The notes below the pieces were generated by a model. It saw only the letters and a list, made by a program, of their open reading frames with translations, was not told the origin of the DNA and did no database searches. A DNA stretch of 64,000 bases, from positions 124,001 to 188,000 of the forward strand of contig CAVVJF010000011.1 of the NCBI GenBank assembly GCA_963748485.1. The letters are read 5' to 3'. A program made the translations under genes and the position numbers. Positions 42,047-49,159 of this stretch are shown piece by piece. The stretch's first letter is position 1; each line of letters opens with the position of its first letter. Origin of the DNA: DASRWT01 sp963748485. Its GTDB lineage: Bacteria > Methylomirabilota > Methylomirabilia > Rokubacteriales > CSP1-6.

Positions 42047-42094
42047 AGGGGAACCCACGGGGACGGAGTGGAGTTTCCGCAGGGGGAGCACGCG

Positions 42095-42607
42095 ATGAGC
42101 CAGAAAATAGTGAGCGTGGTCGCAGGGTTAGCGCTGCTGGCGATGATCCAGGGGGTGGCCGAGGCCGCAGGCCCGGTCGGGAAGGGTGGGCGCCCTGCGG
42201 TTTCGGGGCAGGCCGGGCGGGGCGGCCATGGAGGCCATCCTGGCCATGGGGGCCATCACTCGCATTTCAAGGTGACCGACACCGCCCCCTCCAAGGTCGT
42301 GATTCCGCATCATCACCACCACGGCTTCTCGTCCCACCATCCTGGTCACCTGCCGGGACGCCCGTTCTACCCCGGCTATTTCTATGGGGGGTACGGCTAC
42401 GCTTCCACCTATGTGGCGCCGTCGTACACGCAGTGGGTGCCCGGCTACTGGTCGTATGTCTGGGTGCCGCAGGGCTCGAGCACGAACGTCTGGGTGCCCG
42501 GCTACTACGATCGTGACGGGGTCTGGGTCGCGGGTTATCACGTCGCTCAGACCGTACACGCCGGGTACTATCAGCCGTACTGGGTGAACGGATACTGGAT
42601 TCCATGA
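42095..42607 (+). CDS. secreted His-rich protein with WVPGYW repeats
   Basis: 170-residue exported protein. Signal peptide about 1-24 (ending AEAAG). The mature N-terminal half is His/Gly-rich (GGHGGHPGHGGHHSH, then HHHHHG), a probable metal-binding tract. The C-terminal half has four variants of an aromatic repeat: QWVPGYWSYVWVPQG, VWVPGYYDRDGVWVAGYH, and WVNGYWIP. Similar YxxWVPGHW repeats occur in small envelope proteins of unknown function. The ribosome binding site is AGGGGGAGC. It lies 30 bp before the first selenoprotein gene and probably shares its transcript. Confidence 0.78.
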   Translation: MSQKIVSVVAGLALLAMIQGVAEAAGPVGKGGRPAVSGQAGRGGHGGHPGHGGHHSHFKVTDTAPSKVVIPHHHHHGFSSHHPGHLPGRPFYPGYFYGGYGYASTYVAPSYTQWVPGYWSYVWVPQGSSTNVWVPGYYDRDGVWVAGYHVAQTVHAGYYQPYWVNGYWIP

Positions 42608-42636
42608 GCGGTTTCCCGCGGTTGAGAGGAGGCTCT

Positions 42637-43185
42637 ATGCGCGTTCACGCGACGATACGGACAGCGGCCGTGGCCGCCGTCCTCACGCTCGGGCTCACCG
42701 GCGCGGCCGCCGCGCTCGAGGTCGGCCAGAAGGCGCCAGACTTCACGCTGCCGGCGCCGGGCGGGAAGACCGTCAAGCTCTCCGAGTTGCTGGGCAAGGG
42801 CCCCGTCGTTCTCTATACCTTCATTCAGGCCTTCACCAAGACCTGAACGGAGGAGATCAACGGCTTCGAGGCGAACCTCGCCAAGTTCGAAGCCGCCAAC
42901 GCCCAGGTCGTGGGCGTGAGCGCCGACCACATCGCGACGATCGACGCGTTCGTGAAGACCAACAACACCAAGCACCTGCTCCTCTCCGATTTTCGACGCC
43001 AGATGCTGCCGAGCTACGACGCCCTCGTCACGGATGACAAGAGCCCCATCTTCCGCTATGCGAAGCGCGCGTACTTCATCCTCGACAAGAACGGCGTGGT
43101 CCGCTACATGAAGATCCAGAACAACGCCCTCGACCTCCTCAAGCCCGAGGAAGTGCTCCAGGCGTTAAAGGATTCCGGCGCTTGA
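42637..43185 (+). CDS. exported peroxiredoxin-like selenoprotein (UGA = Sec70)
   Basis: 182-residue AhpC/TSA-type peroxiredoxin with an in-frame TGA at 42844-42846, codon 70. The frame is open and conserved on both sides: VGQKAPDFTLPAPGGKTVKL and LYTFIQAFTKT before, TEEINGFEANLAKFEAAN and KRAYFILDKNGVVRYMKI after. The TGA stands in FTxx(U)TxE, exactly the peroxidatic cysteine position. The protein has no cysteine at all, so it is a 1-Sec type needing an outside reductant. A signal peptide (about residues 1-27, ...GAAAALE) puts it in the periplasm. ATG 42637 follows GAGAGGAGG. A SECIS-like hairpin starts 15 bases after the TGA. The stop overlaps the next gene's TTG. Confidence 0.9.
42847..42894 (+). 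promoter_or_regulatory. SECIS-like stem-loop after UGA 42844
   Basis: GGCTTCGA (42862-42869) pairs perfectly with TCGAAGCC (42887-42894). Stacked on it, GGCGA (42870-42874) pairs with TCGCC (42878-42882), loop ACC, with a four-base bulge AAGT on the 3' side. The hairpin begins 15 bases after the UGA and its apex is about 30 bases away, within the range known for bacterial SECIS elements. It is inside the coding sequence, as expected for bacteria. Confidence 0.7.
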
Positions 43186-43721
43186 TTCCCAGGGCGAGGG
43201 GGGTCGTCATCGTCTGCGTGATCGCGCTCCTGGGCGCGACGCCGGTGGTCGCCGCGGAGCCCGACTGGGCGTCGTTCAGCGCGGTGCCCTACGACCCACC
43301 CAAGCCCGCTCCCGCGTTCAGCCTGCCCGATCTCGACGGACGCCAGGTCGCCCTCGCCGATCTCCGCGGCAAGGTGACCGTCGTCTTCTTCTGGGCTACC
43401 TGGTGAACGAGCTGTCGGAAGGAGTTGCCTTCCCTCAATCGGCTCCACGGTGAACTCGAAAAGAAAGGCCTGGCAGTGGTCCTCGTGGCGTTCCGCGAGG
43501 ACGCCGGGCTGGTGAAGCGGGTGGCGCGGGAGCGAGGCTACACCGCGCCGGTGCTGCTTGACGGCAGCGGCGACGTTGCCGGGCGGGCGTACGGCGTCTG
43601 GGGTCCGCCCACGGCGTACGTGGTGGATCGGCAGGGCCAGCTTCTCGCGCGGCTGCTCGGCGAGCACGACTGGTCGAGCCCGGCCGCGCGGCGCCTCATC
43701 GAGACCCTGCTCGAGCGATGA
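43182..43721 (+). CDS. exported thioredoxin/TlpA-like selenoprotein with UxxC site (UGA = Sec75)
   Basis: 179-residue TlpA/ResA-type thioredoxin-fold protein with an in-frame TGA at 43404-43406, codon 75. The active site reads VFFWATW-U-TSCRKELPSLN, so Sec replaces the first cysteine of the normal W-C-x-x-C and C78 is the partner. The frame continues with LHGELEKKGLAVVLVAFRED and the cis-proline loop WGPPTAYVVDRQG. An N-terminal signal segment (about 1-25, ...TPVVAAE) predicts periplasmic location. TTG 43182 overlaps the peroxiredoxin stop (TTGA), so translation is coupled. A SECIS-like hairpin follows the TGA. It is the obvious candidate reductant of the Sec peroxiredoxin next door (inference). 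Confidence 0.9.
43407..43445 (+). promoter_or_regulatory. SECIS-like stem-loop after UGA 43404
   Basis: GGAAGG (43417-43422), loop AGTTG, CCTTCC (43428-43433): a 6-bp perfect stem whose loop contains the G-U expected of bacterial SECIS elements. A lower helix GAGC (43409-43412) with GCTC (43442-43445) closes an internal loop. The apical loop is about 20 bases from the UGA, close to the spacing in E. coli fdhF. Confidence 0.72.
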
Positions 43722-44395
43722 GCGACGCGCCCCTGATCAAGCAGCTCGAGCTGGGCCCCATGCAGAACTTCGTGTACCTCATCGGCGACCCCGAGACGCG
43801 GGACTGCGTGGTGGTGGATCCGGCCTGGGAGATCGACGCTATCGCCGACGAGGCCGCCGCGGACGGCTACACGATTCGGGGCATCCTCGTCACGCACACC
43901 CACCAGGACCACGTGGGCGGCCACCTGTTCGGCCACGATATCCCGGGAGTGGCCGAGCTCCTCGGCAAGGCGTCCGCCAAGGTCTATGTGCACAAGGCGG
44001 AGCGCGAGTTCCTCCGCGGCATGGGCGGGGATGTGGTGAAGGTCGAGGGCGGCGACACCCTTCCGGTGGGCCGCTTTCCGCTCACCTTCATCCACACGCC
44101 CGGCCACACGCCGGGCTCGCAGTGCTTTCTCGTCGACGGACGCCTCGTGTCGGGTGACACCCTGTTCATCCGGTCCTGCGGCCGCACCGATCTGCCCGGC
44201 AGCGATCCGAAGGAGATGTATACGTCGCTCACCCAGCGCCTGGGCGCGCTACCGGACGAGACGGTGGTGCTGCCGGGCCACAACTACGGCGGCGCGCACA
44301 CCACCATCGGCGCCGAGAAGCGGCAGAACCCGATGATGCGATTTGCCACCATGACGGACTTCCTCCGCGCCATGGGCGGCGGGCGGTCCGGCTAG
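43718..44395 (+). CDS. metallo-beta-lactamase-fold hydrolase (glyoxalase II/persulfide dioxygenase-like)
   Basis: 225-residue cytoplasmic MBL-fold protein. Metal ligands appear in order: THTHQDHVGGH (HxHxDH), HTPGHTPGS, the bridging aspartate in VSGDTLF, and LPGHNYGG. MQNFVYLIGDPE and GRTDLPGSDPKEMYTSL resemble the glyoxalase II/ETHE1-like branch; the ETHE1-type iron site cannot be assigned with certainty by eye. ATG 43718 overlaps the selenoprotein stop (ATGA), so it belongs to the same operon. Thiol, persulfide or glutathione thioester chemistry would suit the redox neighbours (inference). Confidence 0.88.
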   Translation: MSDAPLIKQLELGPMQNFVYLIGDPETRDCVVVDPAWEIDAIADEAAADGYTIRGILVTHTHQDHVGGHLFGHDIPGVAELLGKASAKVYVHKAEREFLRGMGGDVVKVEGGDTLPVGRFPLTFIHTPGHTPGSQCFLVDGRLVSGDTLFIRSCGRTDLPGSDPKEMYTSLTQRLGALPDETVVLPGHNYGGAHTTIGAEKRQNPMMRFATMTDFLRAMGGGRSG

Positions 44396-45295
44396 GCATC
44401 GCGCGCCGCGGCCCTCTGCGTCGTCAATCCGGCGGCGGGCGGTGGGCGCACCGGCCGGGTCTGGCGCGCCCTGCGCGACCGCCTCACCCGCCTTGGCTTC
44501 GCGTTCGAGCAGGTCGAGACCCGCGCGGTGGGCGACGGGACGGTTCTGGCCGCGGAGGCCGCGCGGGCGGGCGTCTCCCTCGTGGTCGCGGTGGGCGGCG
44601 ACGGCACCCTGAACGAGGTCGTCAACGGCATCACCGACGCGGAGGGCCGGCCTCGCGCGACCCTCGGGGTCGTCTTGACCGGCCGCGGCCGTGATGGCGC
44701 GCGCACGCTCGGCCTGCCGCGCGACCCTGCCCGCGCCGCGGAGCGGCTGCTCGGCTCCGACGCCGTGTCGCGCGATCTGGGCCTCGTGCGCGCTGCCGGC
44801 GGCCGGCGATACTTCGTGACGGTGGCGGGCGCCGGCTTCGACGCGGTAGTGTCGGCGCGGGCGCTCACCATCGCGGCCCCCGGCACCCTGCCGTACCTGC
44901 TCGCGGTGCTGCTGAGTCTTCGCGACCATCGGCCGTGGCCGATCCGCCTGGCCGTGGACGGCGCGCCGCCGCGCCGGGTGGACGCCACCGGCGTGATGTT
45001 CGTCAATGGACCGTCCTGCGGGGGTGGGATGCGCATCGCACCCGGCGCCGATCCCGCCGACGGCGTCCTCGACCTCGTGACCCTGGGCGCCCTCTCCCGG
45101 AGTGCTCTCGTGCGCTGGCTGCCCACGGTGTACTGGGGCGGCCATCTCCGGCACCCGCGCATCACCGCCGAGCGGGCGCGGACGGCCACCGTCACGAGCG
45201 ACACCCCGCTGCCCCTTCAAGTCGACGGCGAGCCCTGGGGCCACGCCCCCTTCGACGTGTCCGTGATGCCCAACGCGCTCCGCGTCCGCGTCTAG
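44396..45295 (+). CDS. diacylglycerol kinase catalytic-domain protein, no visible start codon
   Basis: Lipid kinase-like protein (DagK/YegS family). Family text begins within eight codons of the previous stop: LCVVNPAAGGGRTGRVWRAL, then VVAVGGDGTLNEVVNGI (nucleotide-binding GGDGT) and, near the C-terminus, PLPLQVDGEPWGH. From the hydrolase TAG at 44393-44395 the frame runs on without any ATG, GTG or TTG before the conserved NPAAG. The first in-frame GTG (44528) would delete the first strands of the domain. So either an indel or substitution hides the start, or the TAG is read through to give a hydrolase-kinase fusion. Confidence 0.78.
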   Translation, partial: ASRAAALCVVNPAAGGGRTGRVWRALRDRLTRLGFAFEQVETRAVGDGTVLAAEAARAGVSLVVAVGGDGTLNEVVNGITDAEGRPRATLGVVLTGRGRDGARTLGLPRDPARAAERLLGSDAVSRDLGLVRAAGGRRYFVTVAGAGFDAVVSARALTIAAPGTLPYLLAVLLSLRDHRPWPIRLAVDGAPPRRVDATGVMFVNGPSCGGGMRIAPGADPADGVLDLVTLGALSRSALVRWLPTVYWGGHLRHPRITAERARTATVTSDTPLPLQVDGEPWGHAPFDVSVMPNALRVRV

Positions 45296-45391
45296 CCGGC
45301 CGCGCCGCCCTGTCCGCGGAAGCCGGGCGGCGAGAAGGGTCCAGCCGCGAGGCGCCGCCCGACGGCCGCAGGTGAGCGACTGTGTTCCGGG

Positions 45392-46324
45392 TCAAGCCGG
45401 TTGCCAGGCTCGGCCGTCCCGGAGGATCGCGTTGAGGATCACGAGGAGCTTGCGCATCGCGGCGACGAGCGCCACCTTGCCAGGCCGGCCGGCGGCCACG
45501 AGGCGCTGATATTGGGCGGCGATCACCGCGTTGCACCGAATCGTGGTGAGGGCCGCCTGTAGAGAACCGCGCGCACGGGGGCCCGGCCGCCGCCGATCAT
45601 GCGGCGCCCGCGGAACGCGCCGCTGTCCCGATTCACCGGCGCAACGCCCACCAACGCCGCGATCTGGCGGCGATCCAGCTGTCCGAGTTCGGGGAGTTCA
45701 GCGATGAGCGTCTGCGCCGTCACCTCCCCGATGCCGGGCACGGATTTGAGCAGCTCATCGCGCGTCCGCCAGATCGCGGTGCCCCGAATCGTCGCCCGCA
45801 GATCGCGCTCCAGCTCCCGCAAGGCCGCCCGCAACCACTCCAGATGGGCCGTGATCCGCTGCCGCACGCGGGGGTCCCGCGCCTGCCGCTGCCGATTGCT
45901 CTCGGCCGCCAGCATCTCGACCAACTGGCGCCGCCGAGCCACGAGCTCCCCCCAGCACCTGGGCCTGCTCGTCGGGCAGCGCCCGCACCGGTGGGCGTAC
46001 CGCCTCGCCGAAGAGCGCCAGCATTTGCGCGTCGAGGCCGTCGGTCTTGGCCACGCGGCCCGTCGCCCGCGCAAAGTCCCGCACCTGCCGCGGATTGACC
46101 ACGGCCACCGGCACCCCCCCACTGGCCAGCCCAGCGGCTACCGGCACTTCGTACCCGCCCGTGGCCTCCAACACCACCAGGCGGGGCGCCAGTCCCCGCA
46201 CCCGCGTCACCAACTCCTGCATCCCCGTCTCGTCCGCGGCCACCGCAAACGTCTCCCCCTGCGGCCGCACATGGACGTCCCACCGCGTCTTCGACACATC
46301 GATCCCCACGAAAATCTGTTCCAT
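45392..46324 (-). pseudogene. IS110-family transposase, two compensating indels
   Basis: About 310-residue DEDD/serine-type recombinase. ATG 46324 begins MEQIFVGIDVSKTRWDVHVR; acidic residues follow in VVLEATGGYEVPVA and AKTDGLDAQMLALFGE. The C-terminal serine domain has PGIGEVTAQTLIAELPELGQ and APVNRDSGAFRGRRMIGGGR. One extra base in a C-run (45948-45953 on the plus strand) and one missing base at 45557/45558 shift and then restore the frame; repaired text ends RKLLVILNAILRDGRAWQPA at TGA 45392. The two indels cancel in length, so the element may well be intact in the cell. Confidence 0.9.
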
Positions 46325-46481
46325 GTCCCGTCCTTGCATGCGGGCTCCCGCGGCCCCAGTGACTGTTCGGGTTAGCAATGGAACAGCGGACGGAGCACCA
46401 AGCTCGCGCACGGTCTTCGAGGACCCAGGCGTATGCGGGCTTCCGTCCGCCTTACCGTGGGGTCGCCCGACGGCGCCCCCT

Positions 46482-46515
46482 CTCAACATACAAGGCGTAC
46501 TCCTTGTACGTTGAG
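46482..46515 (-). ncRNA. strong hairpin in the IS110 5' region, candidate part of a bridge RNA
   Basis: Read on the minus strand (the transposase strand), CTCAACGTACAAGG (46515-46502), loop AGTACG, CCTTGTATGTTGAG (46495-46482) pairs over 14 bp with a single G-U wobble. It is notably AT-rich for this DNA and has no T-run, so it is not a standard terminator. It sits 158-191 bases upstream of the transposase start, where IS110 bridge RNAs begin with a stem-loop. The role is inference. Confidence 0.4.
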
Positions 46516-46570
46516 CGCCCGGGCGCGGGCGGCAACGAAGCGGATGGGCCCTTATCGGCGTCCGGTGCGG

Positions 46571-47325
46571 CTAGATGGAGGTGGCGCCGCCATCGACGAA
46601 GAGGACCTGGCCCGTGATGTAGGTCGGGCAGGTCGCGAAGAAGCGTACCGCGGCCGCCACGTCCTCGGGGCGGCCGTGGCGGCCCATGGGAATCCTCGCG
46701 CGCAGGCGCGCGGCGGCCGCGCGCGGGAACCCGACGGGCAGGAGCACCACCCCCGGGCCGACCGCGTTCACGGTGATGCGGGGCGCGAGGGCCGCGGCGA
46801 GCCCGCGCGTGAGCATGATGACGCCGGCCTTGGAGACGCCGTACGGGATGTAGCCCGGCCACGCCCGCACCCCGCCCACGTCCGCGACATTCACGATGCG
46901 TCCCCCCGCGGCATGAGCCGCGCCGCGGTCTGGGCGCAGAAGAACGCCCCACGCAGGTTCACGCCGAGGATGCGATCCCACTGGGCGGCGGTGGTCTCCG
47001 CCAGCGGCGTCCGGACGAAGACGGCCGCATTGTTGACGAGGATGTCGAGCCGCCCCAGTCGTCGCGCCGCGTGCTCGACGAGCGCGCGCGCCGCCGCGGG
47101 CCGTCCGATGTCCGCGCGGAGCGCCACCGCCCGCACGCCCTGGGCGCGGAGCTCGGCGACGGTGCCATGTGCGGCCGCGGCCGAGCCGTGATAGCCGATG
47201 GCCACGTCCGCGCCTGCGCCGGCCAGGGCCAGCGCGATCACGCGCCCCACGCGCACGGCGCCGCCCGTCACCAGCGCCACTTTGCTCGCCAATTCCTTGA
47301 CTTGCCGTGTCGTGCGTGGTGTCAT
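46571..47325 (-). pseudogene. short-chain dehydrogenase/reductase, frame interrupted in a G-run
   Basis: About 251-residue classical SDR. The N-terminal cofactor motif is VALVTGGAVRVGRVIALALA (TGxxxRxG), followed by LDILVNNAAVF (NNAA), the catalytic YGVSKAG (Tyr-x-x-x-Lys) and the C-terminal TGQVLFVDGGATSI. After RLMPRG a run of six G (46902-46907 as C on the plus strand) should be seven; adding one gives GGRIVNVADVGG and an intact protein. TGGAVRVG resembles FabG/pteridine reductase-like (FolM) members. ATG 47325 lies 20 bases from the divergent DUF502 gene. Confidence 0.88.
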
Positions 47326-47345
47326 CAGCCCGCTATGAGGGTGCC

Positions 47346-47945
47346 GTGAAGAACTGGCTGAAGGTCCGGTTCATCACGGGATTCTTCGTCATCGTCCCCG
47401 CCATCGCCACCTCGTGGCTCCTCTACGTCTTCTGGGACGCCATCGACAGCTTCTTCTCGCCGGGATACGAGCGCATCTTCGGCCGGCGCATCCCCGGCCT
47501 CGGCTTCCTCACCGCAATCCTGCTCGTCCTCGTCATGGGCATCATCGCCACCAACGTGGTGGGGCGGCGCATCCTCGCGCGCGGCGAGCGACTGCTCACG
47601 CGCGTGCCGATCTTCCGCAGCGTCTATCCCACCATCAAGGAGCTCATCGCGTCGTTCTCGCCGGAGAAGCGCGGCTCGTTCAAGGAGGTCGTGCTCGCCG
47701 AGCACCCGCGCAAGGGCGCCTTCGCGTTCGGCTTCGTCACCTCCGAGCTCCTCGTGGAGGGGCCGGACGGCAAGCGCCAGATGGTCACGGTATTCGTGCC
47801 CACCAACAACCTCTATCTGGGCGACGTCATCGTGGTCCCCCGCGAGGAGGCCATCGCGACGGGGCTGAGCGTCGAGGAGGGGATACGCATCATCCTTTCA
47901 GCAGGCACCGCCGCGCCGCCCCGGCTCCCCCGGCAGCACGGCTGA
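47346..47945 (+). CDS. DUF502 family membrane protein
   Basis: 199-residue inner-membrane protein with two helices (about residues 7-29 and 48-70) and a soluble C-terminal domain. Family text is strong: FITGFFVIVPAIATSWLLYV, IPGLGFLTAILLVLVMGIIA, RVPIFRSVYPTIKELIASFS and FVPTNNLYLGDVIVVPRE. Start GTG 47346. Bacterial function is not established; plant relatives (LCV/COV1) act in membrane trafficking. It overlaps the convergent hydrolase gene by 48 bp. Confidence 0.88.
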   Translation: MKNWLKVRFITGFFVIVPAIATSWLLYVFWDAIDSFFSPGYERIFGRRIPGLGFLTAILLVLVMGIIATNVVGRRILARGERLLTRVPIFRSVYPTIKELIASFSPEKRGSFKEVVLAEHPRKGAFAFGFVTSELLVEGPDGKRQMVTVFVPTNNLYLGDVIVVPREEAIATGLSVEEGIRIILSAGTAAPPRLPRQHG

Positions 47946-48566
47946 CGCCCACTCCCGGCACCAGGCCGCGATCTCCTCCCCCATCGGATAGAGCTTCCCG
48001 AAGAAGAAGTGATCGGCGCCCTCGATCACGGCGCGCCGCGCGCCCGCGAGCCGGGCGGTGAATCGCTCCAGGTCGGGAAGCGGGCAGTACGAGTCCCGGC
48101 TTCCCGCCACCACCAGCAGGTCGGCGCGGGCCGGCGGCAGGGTGGTCCAGTCCAGCATGCCCAGCGGCGGCGCCACCAGGCAGAGCGGCAATCCCGCTCC
48201 GGCCTCGGCGGCGACGCGTGCGGAAACCCAGGCGCCGAAGGAGTAGCCGAGCAGCCCGATCGGCCCACCCGGCGGCACCACCGATCGCATGCGGGCAAGG
48301 GCTGCCTTCACGTCGTCCCGCTCGGCGACCCCGCCGCCATGGGCGCCGGTCGAGCTGCCGACCCCCCGGAAATTGAAGCGCAGCGTGGCCAGGCCCAGGC
48401 CCTGCGAGATCTCGGCGGCGCGTACGATGACGGGATTGTCCATGTCCCCGCCGTACAGCGGGTGCGGATGACAGAGGACGAGCCCGGCGCCGGCCCCGGC
48501 CGGCACCAACAGACGGCCCTCCAGGGCGGGGCCGTCCGCGACCTCCACGATCAGGGATTCCTCCAT
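47898..48566 (-). CDS. alpha/beta hydrolase, dienelactone hydrolase-like
   Basis: 222-residue hydrolase. The oxyanion region is LCHPHPLYGGDMDNPVI, then TLRFNFRGVGSSTGAHGGG. The nucleophile elbow is GLLGYSFGAWVSA (Ser in GYSFG), the acid is in VVAGSRDSYCPL, and the catalytic histidine in EGADHFFFGKLY. This pattern is shared by the YcjY/'KANL3-like' small hydrolases. ATG 48566 is chosen at the start of the conserved domain; the longer upstream frame is antisense to the next gene. Substrate unknown. Confidence 0.87.
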   Translation of the reverse strand: MEESLIVEVADGPALEGRLLVPAGAGAGLVLCHPHPLYGGDMDNPVIVRAAEISQGLGLATLRFNFRGVGSSTGAHGGGVAERDDVKAALARMRSVVPPGGPIGLLGYSFGAWVSARVAAEAGAGLPLCLVAPPLGMLDWTTLPPARADLLVVAGSRDSYCPLPDLERFTARLAGARRAVIEGADHFFFGKLYPMGEEIAAWCREWASAVLPGEPGRRGGAC

Positions 48567-48621
48567 CGCGGGAATATTTAAGGGCGGGGGGCCGTCGGAA
48601 GCAATGGGTATACTCCCACCG

Positions 48622-49146
48622 ATGCGCTCACCGGCCTGTCTCTGGAATCGCTCGCGGCTGATCGCCTTCGCGGATGACGCTCTCGAGGGGCGCGGGCACG
48701 CGCGCGTCGCGCGCCACGCCGCGGCCTGTGCACGGTGTCGCGCCGAGATCGACCATCTCCGCGCGCTGCGGACCGCGATCAAGGCCGCCGCACCGGCGTC
48801 GGCGGAGCCGGACTGGTCGACCTTCTGGCCCCGCGTGCAGGCGCGCTTGCGCACGGAGCCCGGCCGCCCCATCCGCGAGCCGTGGTGGCGTCCCTTCTGG
48901 AAACCCTTGTGGGGGCATCCCCGCATGGCCACGGCGACCCTGGTCGCCACCGCCATCCTGCTCGGAGTGTCCCTCTGGCCGGGCAGTGAAGGGGACGTGC
49001 ATCTCGCCGAGGCCGGTCCGGTGGTCGTCCAGGATGTGGCGACGGGCGACCCCGACGGCAGCGTGATGGTCTACACCGACCCGGATCGCGGCCCCGACCG
49101 CGGCGTCACCGTGATCTGGGTCTTCGCCTCGAACGCCCCCCGCTAG
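48622..49146 (+). CDS. anti-sigma factor-like membrane protein with zinc-finger motif
   Basis: 174-residue protein. The N-terminal HARVARHAAACARCRAEIDH (His-x3-Cys-x2-Cys) fits the putative zinc finger of anti-sigma factors (zf-HC2). One membrane helix lies near residues 101-121 (ATATLVATAILLGVSLWPG) with a short outer C-terminal domain. An ATG at 48604 is also in frame, but a TATACT lies right after it and could be a -10 box, so 48622 is preferred. No sigma-factor gene adjoins it, which weakens the anti-sigma reading. Confidence 0.65.
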   Translation: MRSPACLWNRSRLIAFADDALEGRGHARVARHAAACARCRAEIDHLRALRTAIKAAAPASAEPDWSTFWPRVQARLRTEPGRPIREPWWRPFWKPLWGHPRMATATLVATAILLGVSLWPGSEGDVHLAEAGPVVVQDVATGDPDGSVMVYTDPDRGPDRGVTVIWVFASNAPR

Positions 49147-49159
49147 CGCGTCCCGCGCC

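Larger units (their letters stand above)
45296..46570 (-). mobile_element. IS110-family insertion sequence (maximum extent)
   Basis: The element is defined by the transposase at 45392-46324. IS110 elements lack long terminal inverted repeats, so exact ends cannot be drawn; the limits given are the neighbouring gene ends. There are up to 246 non-coding bases upstream of the transposase and up to 96 downstream. The longer 5' side fits the IS110 group, in which that region encodes the bridge RNA. It separates the kinase-like gene from a short-chain dehydrogenase. Confidence 0.75.

Noticed and set aside
42604..42846. Reading the first half of the peroxiredoxin as a short 80-residue protein with a separate downstream ORF
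   Set aside because: The two pieces are in one frame, the second has no start signal at the right place, and the TGA falls on the peroxidatic position.
44393..44395. Pyrrolysine at the TAG between the hydrolase and the kinase
   Set aside because: TAG is used as an ordinary stop many times in the window, and no pyl genes are visible. A hidden start codon is simpler.
46482..46515. Hairpin taken as an intrinsic terminator of the SDR gene
   Set aside because: No T-run follows on the minus strand and the helix is AT-rich; a role in the IS110 end is at least as likely.
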